DNA from: an uncultured Bacteroidales bacterium
Lineage (GTDB): Bacteria; Bacteroidota; Bacteroidia; Bacteroidales; F082
DNA length: 14,316 nt
NCBI GenBank assembly: GCA_946410535.1
Contig: CAMKAR010000017.1
Span: forward strand, 1 to 14,316
Direction of reading: 5' to 3'
Position 1 is the first letter of the stretch. Each line of letters begins with the position of its first letter. Positions 1 to 7,013 of the stretch are shown here, piece by piece. The notes beneath the pieces were generated by a model that did not search any database, had not been told where the DNA came from, and worked only from the letters and a program-made list of their open reading frames with translations. The translations under genes and the position numbers were made by a program.

Positions 1-1147
1 AGGAGATGCCGATGTTCACGTTGGTGCATTCCAGCTGGGCGTCGGCCATCTGCGAGGCGATGGTGCGTTTCCAGATGAGCTCGTAGAGCCTGCGTTCGTC
101 GGCGGTACCTTTGATGGTATGCTGGTCCAGGTAGGTGGGGCGGATAGCCTCGTGTGCCTCCTGGGCGCCTTTGGTCTTGGTCTGGTATTGACGGGTCTTG
201 ACATACTGGGGACCGTAGTTCTCGGTGATTTCTTTCTTGGCCATGCCCAAGGCGAGCGTGGAGAGGTTCACCGAGTCGGTACGCATATAGGTGATCTTAC
301 CTGATTCGTAGAGTTGTTGTGCCAAGCGCATGGTGTTGGCCACGGAGAACCCCAGCTTGCGTGCGGCCTCTTGCTGCAGTGTGGAGGTCGTGAACGGGGG
401 AGCGGGGAATCGTGAGGCGGGCTTCTTCTCGATGCTCTCTACCTGGTATTTGGCTTTGATGCAGGATTCAACAAAGGCGCGGGCCTCTTCTTCGGTGTCG
501 AAACGGTTGGGCATCTCGGCGGTGATGGTGTATTCCTGTCCATTTTGGATGAACGAGAACTGGGCAGTCACACGGTAGGCGCTGGTCTGCACGAAGTTCT
601 TGATTTCCTCCTCGCGTTCCACGATAAGACGGACGGCCACCGACTGCACACGGCCGGCGGAGAGCGACGGCTTCACCTTCTTCCAGAGGAGGGGCGACAG
701 CTCGTAACCCACCAGACGGTCGAGCACTCGGCGGGCCTGCTGGGCGGCCACCAGGTCCATGTCGATGGAACGCGGGTTCTCAATGGCGTTGAGAATGGCG
801 GTCTTGGTGATCTCGTGGAATACGATACGCTTGGTATCTTTGTTCTTCAGGTTCAGGGCCTCGTAGAGATGCCATGAGATCGACTCTCCCTCGCGGTCTT
901 CATCGGATGCCAGCCAGATGGTCTCTGCCTGGTTGGAAAGTTTTTTCAATTCAGCGACCAGGTTCTTCTTGTCGTCGCTGATTTCGTATTCGGGTTCAAA
1001 ATCCTTCTCTATGTTGACGCTGAGCGTGTTCTTGTTTAAGTCACGAACATGGCCGTAGCTCGATTTGACCGTGTATTCCTTCCCTAAAAAGCCTTCAATG
1101 GTCTTTGCCTTGGCGGGAGACTCAACAATTACTAGGTTTTTTGTCAT
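1..1147 (-). CDS. topA: DNA topoisomerase I (type IA), N-terminal 382 residues; 3' end beyond the window
   Basis: This enzyme relaxes negatively supercoiled DNA by a single-strand break and passage through a 5'-phosphotyrosine intermediate. The reading frame is open from the ATG at 1147 to the window edge. The Toprim domain opens with VIVESPAKAKTI, whose Glu9 is the catalytic glutamate, and has ASDEDREGES with Asp82, Asp84 and Glu86 as metal ligands. The type IA core follows, with RRVLDRLVGYELSPLLW and SAGRVQSVAVRLI. The active-site tyrosine lies in GKITYMRTDS at Tyr287 (codon 287-289). The visible part matches the family from its first residue, so the start is secure. The rest of the core and any C-terminal zinc ribbons lie outside the window. 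It is divergent from cysQ. A TAnnTTTG element about 55 bases upstream is its likely promoter. No Shine-Dalgarno sequence is seen; the start is preceded by a CA-rich tract, which is usual in this phylum. Confidence 0.97.
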   Translation of the reverse strand, partial: MTKNLVIVESPAKAKTIEGFLGKEYTVKSSYGHVRDLNKNTLSVNIEKDFEPEYEISDDKKNLVAELKKLSNQAETIWLASDEDREGESISWHLYEALNLKNKDTKRIVFHEITKTAILNAIENPRSIDMDLVAAQQARRVLDRLVGYELSPLLWKKVKPSLSAGRVQSVAVRLIVEREEEIKNFVQTSAYRVTAQFSFIQNGQEYTITAEMPNRFDTEEEARAFVESCIKAKYQVESIEKKPASRFPAPPFTTSTLQQEAARKLGFSVANTMRLAQQLYESGKITYMRTDSVNLSTLALGMAKKEITENYGPQYVKTRQYQTKTKGAQEAHEAIRPTYLDQHTIKGTADERRLYELIWKRTIASQMADAQLECTNVNIGIS

Positions 1148-1201
1148 AGTTGTTGTTTGATTTTTCAGATTTCGGTGTTGTTGTACACTTGATTTCGGCG
1201 G

Positions 1202-1209
1202 CAAAATTA
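1202..1209 (-). promoter_or_regulatory. Putative -7 promoter element of topA
   Basis: On the minus strand this reads TAATTTTG, which fits the Bacteroidota TAnnTTTG consensus, and it is followed by CC. It would start transcription roughly 45-50 bases before the topA ATG, giving an ordinary short leader. I see no clear TTTG-type -33 element at the usual 19-21 base spacing. Assigned from the motif and position only. Confidence 0.5.
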
Positions 1210-1250
1210 GTAGAATAAAAATGTATAGCCACCACTTTTTTTATTTTTTT

Positions 1251-1258
1251 TAATTTTG
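1251..1258 (+). promoter_or_regulatory. Putative -7 promoter element abutting the cysQ start
   Basis: TAATTTTG fits TAnnTTTG and ends 4 bases before the cysQ ATG. In Bacteroides promoters this element is centred near -7, so the transcript would begin at or next to the start codon. The upstream 40 bases are very T/A rich, and no good -33 TTG is visible. Confidence 0.45.
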
Positions 1259-1262
1259 TGTT

Positions 1263-1991
1263 ATGAACAATTTGATGTTATCGGCAATTAAAGCGGCTCG
1301 GCTGGCGGGTCGGGCCATCATGGAGATCTATGAGAAACCCTTTGAGGTCTATCTCAAGGACGATGCTTCTCCCGTGACGCAGGCGGACCTGCGCGCGAGC
1401 GAGATTATCAAGGAGACGCTGCAACCGACGGGTCTGCCTTTCGTGAGCGAGGAGGACCTTCCCGCGGACCGATCCCGTTTTGGCCGTTACTGGCTGGTGG
1501 ATCCTTTGGACGGCACTGCCGAGTTCGTGAAACGCAACGGCGAATTCACGGTCAACATCGCGTTGATGGAGAACAAAAGGCCGGTGCTGGGGGTGATTTA
1601 TGCGCCGGTGACAGAACAATTATGGAAGTCAGAAGACAGGAGTCAGAAGTCGGAAACGAGGCGTCCGTTTACTGTTCTTGTCAGCAGATCGCATCGCACT
1701 CCTGAGGTGGACGCCTACATCGATACGGTGTTGCGTCCGCTGCATCCCGATCTGGTCATCGATAGCCAGGGCAGCAGTCTGAAGTTCGCCCGTCTGGTGG
1801 ACGGTACCGCCGACGTGTATGTCTGCTACAGCAAAACCAAGGAATGGGATACCGCCGCTGCCGATGCTATCCTCACCGCCGCAGGTGGCAAGGTCGTACG
1901 CATCAGCGACGGCCAACCGCTGGAATACGACAAGAAAGATTATCCCAACCCACCTTTTGTGGCATGGGCACCAAAGGTTGTTCCTCAATAA
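1263..1991 (+). CDS. cysQ: CysQ-type 3'(2'),5'-bisphosphate nucleotidase (inositol monophosphatase superfamily)
   Basis: This 242-residue protein belongs to the lithium-sensitive, Mg-dependent phosphatase superfamily. CysQ members hydrolyse adenosine 3',5'-bisphosphate to AMP in sulfur assimilation and sulfonation recycling. Metal-site motifs are present in order: VSEED (Glu63-Glu64), DPLDGT (Asp80, Asp83) and EWDTAAADAIL (Asp196). GSSLKFARL (from Gly170) is the segment that distinguishes CysQ from plain inositol monophosphatases. Length is normal for the family. One oddity is that residues about 121-132 are encoded by four imperfect heptamer repeats (1627-1654) in a loop after APVTEQLW. These make a short charged insert (KSEDRSQKSE) that does not look like typical CysQ sequence, yet the frame stays open. 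It starts at the first ATG, directly behind a -7 element. The assignment to CysQ rather than another family member is good but not certain. Confidence 0.9.
   Translation: MNNLMLSAIKAARLAGRAIMEIYEKPFEVYLKDDASPVTQADLRASEIIKETLQPTGLPFVSEEDLPADRSRFGRYWLVDPLDGTAEFVKRNGEFTVNIALMENKRPVLGVIYAPVTEQLWKSEDRSQKSETRRPFTVLVSRSHRTPEVDAYIDTVLRPLHPDLVIDSQGSSLKFARLVDGTADVYVCYSKTKEWDTAAADAILTAAGGKVVRISDGQPLEYDKKDYPNPPFVAWAPKVVPQ
1627..1654 (+). repeat. Four imperfect 7-bp tandem repeats inside cysQ
   Basis: The units read AGTCAGA, AGACAGG, AGTCAGA and AGTCGGA. The first and third are identical, and the others differ at one or two positions. The block sits inside a coding loop of cysQ and adds about nine residues without breaking the frame. 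Heptamer arrays of this kind are usually intergenic, so an in-frame position is notable. Confidence 0.7.
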
Positions 1992-2012
1992 TTCTATATA
2001 TAATTCTTAGCT

Positions 2013-2060
2013 ATTATTTTAGATTTCAACGATTTACAATCTGTAAATATCCAAAATAAT
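2013..2060 (+). terminator. Long AT-rich nested inverted repeat after cysQ, possible terminator
   Basis: Outer arms ATTATTTTAGATTT (2013-2026) and AAATATCCAAAATAAT (2045-2060) are near-perfect inverted repeats. Inside them TTTACA (2033-2038) and TGTAAA (2042-2047) form a perfect 6-bp stem with a 3-base loop. The structure lies 22 bases after the cysQ stop and before the promoter of the next gene. It is AT-rich and lacks a clean T-run, so termination is an inference. The stem could instead act on the next gene. Confidence 0.4.
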
Positions 2061-2104
2061 CTATACTTAGGAACGAACACTTCAATTATTGTTGTATTTA
2101 TCGA

Positions 2105-2112
2105 TACCTTTG
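2105..2112 (+). promoter_or_regulatory. Putative -7 promoter element of the 2118-5622 unit
   Basis: TACCTTTG fits TAnnTTTG and ends 5 bases before the ATG at 2118, which predicts a leaderless or nearly leaderless transcript. No convincing -33 element is seen at the standard spacing. Confidence 0.5.
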
Positions 2113-2117
2113 TCCTC

Positions 2118-3188
2118 ATGAAAAGATATTTGATCATCATTGTGTTGTTTTTCCTGTTCGGAAACCTTCACGCTGACTTTTATAGGACGAGGGGCAACCG
2201 TTATATCGCCGATGTGGCCTTTTCGGGAAACCAAATTCTTGTTCTTGAGAACAGCAGCCGAACCTCCAACCTGTGTTTGCTCGACTTTGATGGAAACAAG
2301 TTGAGTGAGACGGGGTTCCAACAACTTTATGAAGCGTTGTATATCGACTGCTTTGGCGACCTGTTGTTGATAAACCGTGACAGTTGTCTCCAAGTGTATT
2401 TTGATCCGCAACTGAATGCCGTGCCATTAACGACGTTTTCCAAACATGAGTTTCAAGAAAAACTGGCGAAGATCGTGCTGGAATTCAACGATGCTTACGT
2501 GCTTCGCGACATGGTCTATGACAAGCACGACTTTCATGTCCAGGAGTTTCACGGTCAGGCACAGACCTATTCCTATGTTTTGAAAAACGATCCGAACAAA
2601 GAGAAACACTTTTTGCATCGTTTCATCGACCAAGAAGCCGTCAAGATCTGCCAGGACTATTTGAATCGAATCATCGCCACCTATAACCGCGAAGTTCCTC
2701 CAGAAGTCAACGAACTGAATTTAGGCACTTGGGATGGCGACCTGCTCCGTCTGGCCCAAACTTACACCATTCATCTCTCTGTCTTATGGTATCGGCAATA
2801 TGTCGCCAAAGAATACCACACCATCGCATTGAAAATCAAAGACAATCTACAATTAATTGATTTACAACGGCTTGAAATTGTAGAAGTGGATAAAGATTTC
2901 AAAATTTCCGAACCAAGAACCTTAAAGGTCCTTTATGGGGCTTCTTATTTTAAGCACCAGTTCCTTACCGACGAAGCCACTGGCAAGACCTACGGCCTGT
3001 TTGTGAAGGAAGGGATGAATTATCTTGGTGTGTATAACCCAGCCAAAGGCACGGTCAGTATGGGTGAAAAAGCTTGCGACAACATCTATCCACGCATATT
3101 CAAGGTGCATGGTGGTTATGCTTATAGTGTCTTTTTCGATAAGGACAAGACCCAAGGGGTGCTCAGCAGGATGAAAAATAATGAATGA
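2118..3188 (+). CDS. Exported protein of a three-copy local family, lacking the N-terminal carboxypeptidase-like domain
   Basis: This 356-residue protein has an N-terminal signal peptide (residues 1-19, hydrophobic stretch LIIIVLFFLF, probable cleavage after LHA). No transmembrane segment follows. From residue 20 onward it is clearly homologous to the C-terminal two thirds of the protein at 9106-10461. Shared signatures include DFYR at the domain start, LYIDxF, DSCLQVY, EFNDAY and DEATGKxYGLFVK. Compared with that paralogue, the CarboxypepD-reg-like domain (about 90 residues) is absent and the signal peptide joins directly to DFYR. Repeated strand-like segments (NQILVLEN, GDLLLINRD, TYGLFVKEG) suggest a beta-propeller-like fold; this is inferred. 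I do not recognise a named family or active site. Its stop overlaps the start of the next gene by 4 bases (ATGA), so it is probably translated together with the membrane regulator and may be its sensory partner. Confidence 0.85.
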   Translation: MKRYLIIIVLFFLFGNLHADFYRTRGNRYIADVAFSGNQILVLENSSRTSNLCLLDFDGNKLSETGFQQLYEALYIDCFGDLLLINRDSCLQVYFDPQLNAVPLTTFSKHEFQEKLAKIVLEFNDAYVLRDMVYDKHDFHVQEFHGQAQTYSYVLKNDPNKEKHFLHRFIDQEAVKICQDYLNRIIATYNREVPPEVNELNLGTWDGDLLRLAQTYTIHLSVLWYRQYVAKEYHTIALKIKDNLQLIDLQRLEIVEVDKDFKISEPRTLKVLYGASYFKHQFLTDEATGKTYGLFVKEGMNYLGVYNPAKGTVSMGEKACDNIYPRIFKVHGGYAYSVFFDKDKTQGVLSRMKNNE

Positions 3189-4024
3189 TTCCAACGACGA
3201 TGCGGCAGTTGATGAAAAACATAAGGCTTTTTCTAATGGCAATCGCTTGTGCGACTGTCTTCACAACATGTGCCCCATCCAGGGATGATGCAGCCCAAGG
3301 GAATCGCTATTTGTCCATGGGAACCTCGCTCTATTTTGAGGGACAATCGGATTCCGCCAAGTTTTATTTGGAGCCCGTGTTTGAAAACGATCCCAATCAA
3401 AAGATTACCGCCGCAAGATACCTGCTCGACATTGCTTTGAGTGAGAACGACACGCTGAAAACCAATGAATATGCTTTGTTTTTGGCGGAAAACTATGACT
3501 TTTCCATTGATCAGGAACGTCAGAAATCCCATCACCGAATCATTTGGATTGTCTCGATAGCGTTGCTGGTGCTTTTGGCCACGGGAGCTGTGTTTTTCGT
3601 TAACCATCAACGGCATAAAAAGACCGAAGCGACCTTGCTTAAGGAGCAACAGCAACAACGTGAAGCCTTCGACCGGCAACGACATAACTATCATCAACAG
3701 TTGGACGCGGCGCAACTGGCCATCGAAAAACAAACCTTTGAGAATCTGCAGAAGCAAGCCAAAGAGATTCTTTCACGAGGCAACCAGCGCAAACGCATCC
3801 TTGAGGCTTTCAAAGAGGCTTATCCTCACGCCTACGAGCGCCTGAAAGCCACCTATCCCGACTTGACCGAGCAAGAATGCGACCTCCTTGTGCTCAACTT
3901 CCTCGAGTTTCGCATCAAGGAGGAAGCTGAAATCCTCGAATTGAGCCAAAATACTGTAATGAAATATCGTTCGAACCTTATTAAGAAAGTGGGGAAAGAT
4001 CCATTTGTCGGGTTGTTGGGGTGA
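3185..4024 (+). CDS. Membrane-spanning one-component regulator: lipobox signal, short periplasmic segment, TM helix, coiled coil, LuxR-like HTH
   Basis: The full reading frame is 279 residues; the start could also be Met6 or Met10. The hydrophobic N-terminus ends in VFTTC, a lipobox-like sequence with Cys29. Residues about 35-110 contain a short TPR-like helical segment (GNRYLSMGTSLYFEGQSDSA). A strong transmembrane helix spans about 119-139, followed by basic residues (NHQRHKK), then a Gln/Glu-rich coiled coil (about 145-200). A C-terminal helix-turn-helix occupies about 225-270 (LTEQECDLLVLNFL, then LSQNTVMKYRSNLIKKVG). The predicted topology is N-terminus in the periplasm and HTH in the cytoplasm. 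The layout matches Bacteroidales regulators of the TPR-TM-coiled-coil-HTH type (DUF6377-like). The ATG overlaps the stop of the upstream exported-protein gene, and the end abuts the DUF4419 gene. Targets are unknown. Autoregulation of this unit is plausible but not shown. Confidence 0.83.
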   Translation: MIPTTMRQLMKNIRLFLMAIACATVFTTCAPSRDDAAQGNRYLSMGTSLYFEGQSDSAKFYLEPVFENDPNQKITAARYLLDIALSENDTLKTNEYALFLAENYDFSIDQERQKSHHRIIWIVSIALLVLLATGAVFFVNHQRHKKTEATLLKEQQQQREAFDRQRHNYHQQLDAAQLAIEKQTFENLQKQAKEILSRGNQRKRILEAFKEAYPHAYERLKATYPDLTEQECDLLVLNFLEFRIKEEAEILELSQNTVMKYRSNLIKKVGKDPFVGLLG

Positions 4025-4050
4025 AAGCTGTTCAAATAAATCCTAAAAAA

Positions 4051-5622
4051 ATGAAAAAAGTCAGTTTTATTATTCTGCTGTTCGTATTGGCAATATCAAG
4101 TGTTGTTCCAGCTCAAGTTACCATAAAGATAGAGGAGCTTTCGAAACCAGAAAGTTTATTACGTATGCGGAAAGTGTCGATGGGCGAGAGCACGCTTGCG
4201 ATGAATGTGGATGCAGACAGCCTTGCTTATTTTAACGACAAGAATCCTTTTTTCTACGGAATGTATGACGCTTATGCCGACCATCGTCCGTTTGTGCTTT
4301 CGCCTGATATGATTTGGCTGCTCATCAGTCAAGGGTTTTCGCATCATATCAATGCCAATTCCGAGAAATACCGTGACCGCATGGTCGATTTTTCGGGTAA
4401 GTTGTCATTGGTCGTGGAAAGCGATCGACCTCTTGATTCAGCACAATGGGATGTGCTGATACCGCAATTTGCCGAGGAAATAAAGAAAAACACGAAAGGA
4501 ACAATCGCTGAAACCATCATCGCCGACTTCTCAACCACAACGAATGATGAGCTAATTGCCTCCGAGATCACCTTGATGGAGGTAACGAAACCTTTTTTTG
4601 AGTTTGTGGCCATGTATATTGCTTGTGGTATTCCTGAAGTTACCTTGTTGGGTACCACGGAAGATTGGCAAAAGATCTACGACAGGGCGATGCAATTGCG
4701 ATCCTATGATTTGGATTGGTGGATTGACGAGTTGGAGCCCATTCTCAAACAGTTCATTGAAGCGTCAAAAGGGGAAGCCGATGTTAAATTCTGGCGAAAT
4801 ATGTTCAAGTGGCACACGCAAGAGGAGTATGGCGCTCCCAACATCATTGATGGCTGGATTGTCAAGTTTTACCCTTACGACAAAGACGGCAAACGTTTCG
4901 ATCTGAAGACCTTAACTATAGAATCCAATCTTCCAGAAGAAAAGGCAGAGGCCGATGTGCGTTTCATCGAAATTGATGAGAACGGATTCAGTACAGAAAC
5001 GATGATCGAATTGTATGGAGGATTCATGGGTCTTGAACAGAATCACGAGACTTTCGCCTTGACACCCAAGATTGGCTGGGAGGTGATGAAAAAGATAAAC
5101 GAGGATAGTGTTAACCTTGTGAGAATTAATGAACAACTACGTCGCGGAAGTAGGATTGCGCTAAAAGTAAAAGAGATACCCGAGGTGTTGAGTAAAATAG
5201 ACACCATTCGGGTATTGGATCTTCGATTCAAGGATAAAGTTTATTTCCCCGAATGGATGAAAGACAAACAAATTCAACGCTTATGGGTGTATGGAGAAAT
5301 CTCAGCTGAAGAAAGACTGAAACTCTTGTCTTGGTATCCTTCGGCATGGATTACCATAAACGATGCGAGTTATTTACGGGAAAATGGGGTTTGGGATGTC
5401 CATGCTAGGGCAAACGTGGGCTCCACCCTTGATGGGATTGACACCATAGGAACGCTTTATATTAATAATACAGATTATCACACAAACAAGACCATAGATG
5501 TCACTATCCCAGAGAATGTGACGAAGCAAATCAAAACAATTTCCTTCAGTGCGAAACCATCGAGACGATGCAAGAAAGCTTTGCAGGAGCAATTTCCCAA
5601 CACGGAAATTACTAGATATTAG
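4051..5622 (+). CDS. Exported DUF4419 protein with a C-terminal extension
   Basis: This 523-residue protein has a signal peptide (KKVSFIILLFVLAISSVVPA, likely cut after residue 21) and no further membrane helix. Residues about 60-350 match the DUF4419 family. Recognisable segments are RPFVLSPDMIWLLISQGFSH, IADFSTTTNDELIASEITLM, GIPEVTLLGTTEDWQKI, the WRNMFKWHTQ stretch, and IIDGWIVKFYPYDKDGK. The family is widespread in Bacteroidota and fungi and has no established function. Residues about 365-523 form an extra region with strand- and leucine-rich segments (IDTIRVLDLRF, IQRLWVYGEIS, IGTLYINNTDY) that I cannot place. A GTG at 4021 overlapping the previous stop would add 10 residues. The ATG at 4051 is preferred because the signal peptide begins there. 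No promoter is seen between it and the regulator gene, so it is probably the third gene of the unit. Confidence 0.88.
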   Translation: MKKVSFIILLFVLAISSVVPAQVTIKIEELSKPESLLRMRKVSMGESTLAMNVDADSLAYFNDKNPFFYGMYDAYADHRPFVLSPDMIWLLISQGFSHHINANSEKYRDRMVDFSGKLSLVVESDRPLDSAQWDVLIPQFAEEIKKNTKGTIAETIIADFSTTTNDELIASEITLMEVTKPFFEFVAMYIACGIPEVTLLGTTEDWQKIYDRAMQLRSYDLDWWIDELEPILKQFIEASKGEADVKFWRNMFKWHTQEEYGAPNIIDGWIVKFYPYDKDGKRFDLKTLTIESNLPEEKAEADVRFIEIDENGFSTETMIELYGGFMGLEQNHETFALTPKIGWEVMKKINEDSVNLVRINEQLRRGSRIALKVKEIPEVLSKIDTIRVLDLRFKDKVYFPEWMKDKQIQRLWVYGEISAEERLKLLSWYPSAWITINDASYLRENGVWDVHARANVGSTLDGIDTIGTLYINNTDYHTNKTIDVTIPENVTKQIKTISFSAKPSRRCKKALQEQFPNTEITRY

Positions 5623-5631
5623 CTTATTTCG

Positions 5632-5639
5632 TAACTTTG
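5632..5639 (+). promoter_or_regulatory. Putative -7 promoter element of the DUF5131 gene
   Basis: TAACTTTG followed by C fits TAnnTTTG and ends 4 bases before the ATG at 5644. It lies in the 21-base gap after the DUF4419 stop, which suggests that the DUF5131 gene has its own promoter and a leaderless transcript. Confidence 0.5.
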
Positions 5640-5643
5640 CGTC

Positions 5644-6447
5644 ATGTCCGAACACTGGGAAATATACGCTGACTGGAATCCTTGGCATGGCTGCACCAAG
5701 ATAAGCCCCGGGTGCAAATACTGTTATGTATATCGGCAAGATAAGATGTACGGTAGTGACATTTCAAGCAGTGAGTGCCGCAAGACAGGCAATTTCAATT
5801 TGCCCATCAAGCGGAAGCGTGACAAGTCATGGAAGATCGAAAGCGGTAAGATTGTGTTCACGTGCTTTACTTCCGATTTCCTTTTGAAAGACGCAGACCC
5901 ATGGCGACCGGATTGTTGGCAGATGATGAAGCGCCGGAGCGACCTTTGGTTTTTCTTTTTCACCAAGCGCATTGACCGTTTCATGGAGTGCGTTCCCGAC
6001 GACTGGGGCGACGGCTATGACAATGTCATTGTGGGCTGCACGGTGGAAAATCAAGAGATGGCCGATTATCGTTTGCCCATTTTTCTGTCACTTCCCATCA
6101 AGCACAAAAGCATCATTGCATCGCCGTTGATTTCGGCGATGGATCTCACCCCTTATCTGAATGAAACCATAGAGGAAGTTTCGGTAGGCGGGGAATCGGG
6201 CGCTCAGGCGAGACCTTGCTACTACGACTGGATCCTTGCCCTCAGGGAGCAATGCATCTCAAAAGATGTGGCCTTCCGTTTTCACCAGACGGGAGCCCGA
6301 TTTGTCAAGGACGGGAAACTGTTTCGTGTGCCACGATGCTATCAACTCAGCCAGGCCCACAAAGCCAACATCAATTACAAAATCGGCAAGTACCTTGTGC
6401 CCGAGACAGTGAAATACGAGTGGAAAGACAGCGATTATCACGATTAG
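5644..6447 (+). CDS. DUF5131 family protein (phage Gp37/Gp68-like), cysteine-motif protein
   Basis: This 267-residue soluble protein opens with the family hallmark WNPWHGCTKISPGCKYCY. Cys17, Cys24 and Cys27 form a CxxxxxxCxxC motif, resembling a radical-SAM-like cluster site but with wider first spacing. Other family segments are GKIVFTCFTSDFLLKDAD, the RRSDLWFFFFTKR stretch, IVGCTVENQEMADYRLPIFL, and VGGESGAQARPCYYDWILAL. The C-terminal part has FRFHQTGARFVKDGK. Proteins of this family are found in phages and scattered in bacterial chromosomes. Their reaction is not established; iron-sulfur and SAM chemistry is inferred from the cysteines. The start is fixed by the promoter element immediately upstream and by family alignment. 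No phage genes are adjacent, so this is probably a stand-alone chromosomal copy. Confidence 0.9.
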   Translation: MSEHWEIYADWNPWHGCTKISPGCKYCYVYRQDKMYGSDISSSECRKTGNFNLPIKRKRDKSWKIESGKIVFTCFTSDFLLKDADPWRPDCWQMMKRRSDLWFFFFTKRIDRFMECVPDDWGDGYDNVIVGCTVENQEMADYRLPIFLSLPIKHKSIIASPLISAMDLTPYLNETIEEVSVGGESGAQARPCYYDWILALREQCISKDVAFRFHQTGARFVKDGKLFRVPRCYQLSQAHKANINYKIGKYLVPETVKYEWKDSDYHD

Positions 6448-6470
6448 TTTCATTAAAAGTTTTTGCCCCC

Positions 6471-6502
6471 GTGTAGTTTTTTCGCTTTTTTTGCGTCTAA
6501 TA
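6471..6502 (+). promoter_or_regulatory. Putative ECF-sigma-type promoter of the sigma factor operon
   Basis: A GTAGTTTTTT tract (from 6473) lies 13-15 bases before CGTCTAATA (6494-6502). ECF promoters in Bacteroidota commonly have a GTA-plus-T-run -35 region and a CGTCTA-like -10 region. Transcription would start around 6507-6512, just before the sigma ATG at 6520. The element differs from the TAnnTTTG promoters elsewhere in the window, which suggests that the sigma factor transcribes its own operon. Confidence 0.5.
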
Positions 6503-6519
6503 GGCAAACGATTCTTACC

Positions 6520-7002
6520 ATGAAAGAAAAAGAAAAGGCTTTTTCCGACATTGTCAAAAGGCACAAAAACACGGTATTCACCGTGTGCTACCTCTTTTCG
6601 AAAGATCAGGAGGAAGCCAATGACCTCTTTCAAGAGACGCTCGTCAACCTTTGGCGAGGGTTCGACTCTTTTCAAGGCAAATGCGACATAAAGACTTGGA
6701 TTTGGCGGGTCAGTTTCAATACCTGCATTTCCTTCGATCGTAAGAAAAAACGCAGTGTCAATACAGTTCCCCTCAACATGGACATCAACCTCTTTACCGA
6801 CACCGACGACGACACCCGACAAATCCAGCAACTCTACCATCGCATTAACAAACTTGGGATGATTGACAGAGCCATCATTCTGCTTTGGTTAGAAAATCTA
6901 AGTTACGAGGAAATCGGTCAGATTATTGGAATCTCCACCAAGAATGTCTCCGTACGATTGGTCAGAATCAGGGAACAATTAAAGAAAATGTCGAACGATT
7001 AA
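6520..7002 (+). CDS. ECF-subfamily RNA polymerase sigma factor
   Basis: This 160-residue protein has the two-domain layout of extracytoplasmic-function sigma factors. Region 2 spans about 5-75 (DLFQETLVNLWRGFDSF, then IKTWIWRVSFNTCISFDRKK, which covers core binding and -10 recognition). Region 4 spans about 100-156 (LSYEEIGQIIGISTKNVSVR, the -35-binding HTH). Region 3 is absent, as expected. The ATG at 6520 is chosen because the alignment to sigma region 2 starts there; upstream in-frame residues overlap the promoter. The next gene begins 11 bases after its stop and encodes a membrane protein, a common arrangement for a sigma factor and a membrane-bound controller. No canonical zinc anti-sigma (ZAS) motif is present next door, so the way this sigma is controlled is unclear. 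Confidence 0.92.
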   Translation: MKEKEKAFSDIVKRHKNTVFTVCYLFSKDQEEANDLFQETLVNLWRGFDSFQGKCDIKTWIWRVSFNTCISFDRKKKRSVNTVPLNMDINLFTDTDDDTRQIQQLYHRINKLGMIDRAIILLWLENLSYEEIGQIIGISTKNVSVRLVRIREQLKKMSND

Positions 7003-7013
7003 AACGCAAGGCG

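Noticed and set aside
119..877. Several plus-strand open frames (61-110 residues) at the left end
   Set aside because: They lie opposite the topoisomerase I gene, whose conserved motifs are unmistakable; the plus-strand products have no recognisable domain.
3233..3757. A 174-residue minus-strand open frame
   Set aside because: It is antisense to the membrane regulator gene, and its leucine runs reflect the Gln/Glu coiled-coil codons on the other strand.
6259..6840. A 193-residue minus-strand open frame
   Set aside because: It spans the end of the DUF5131 gene, the sigma promoter and the sigma gene in antisense; both sense genes are well supported.
6885..7013. A longer start for the four-helix membrane protein
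   Set aside because: It would overlap the sigma region 4 coding sequence by more than 100 bases; the ATG at 7014 leaves a normal 11-base gap.
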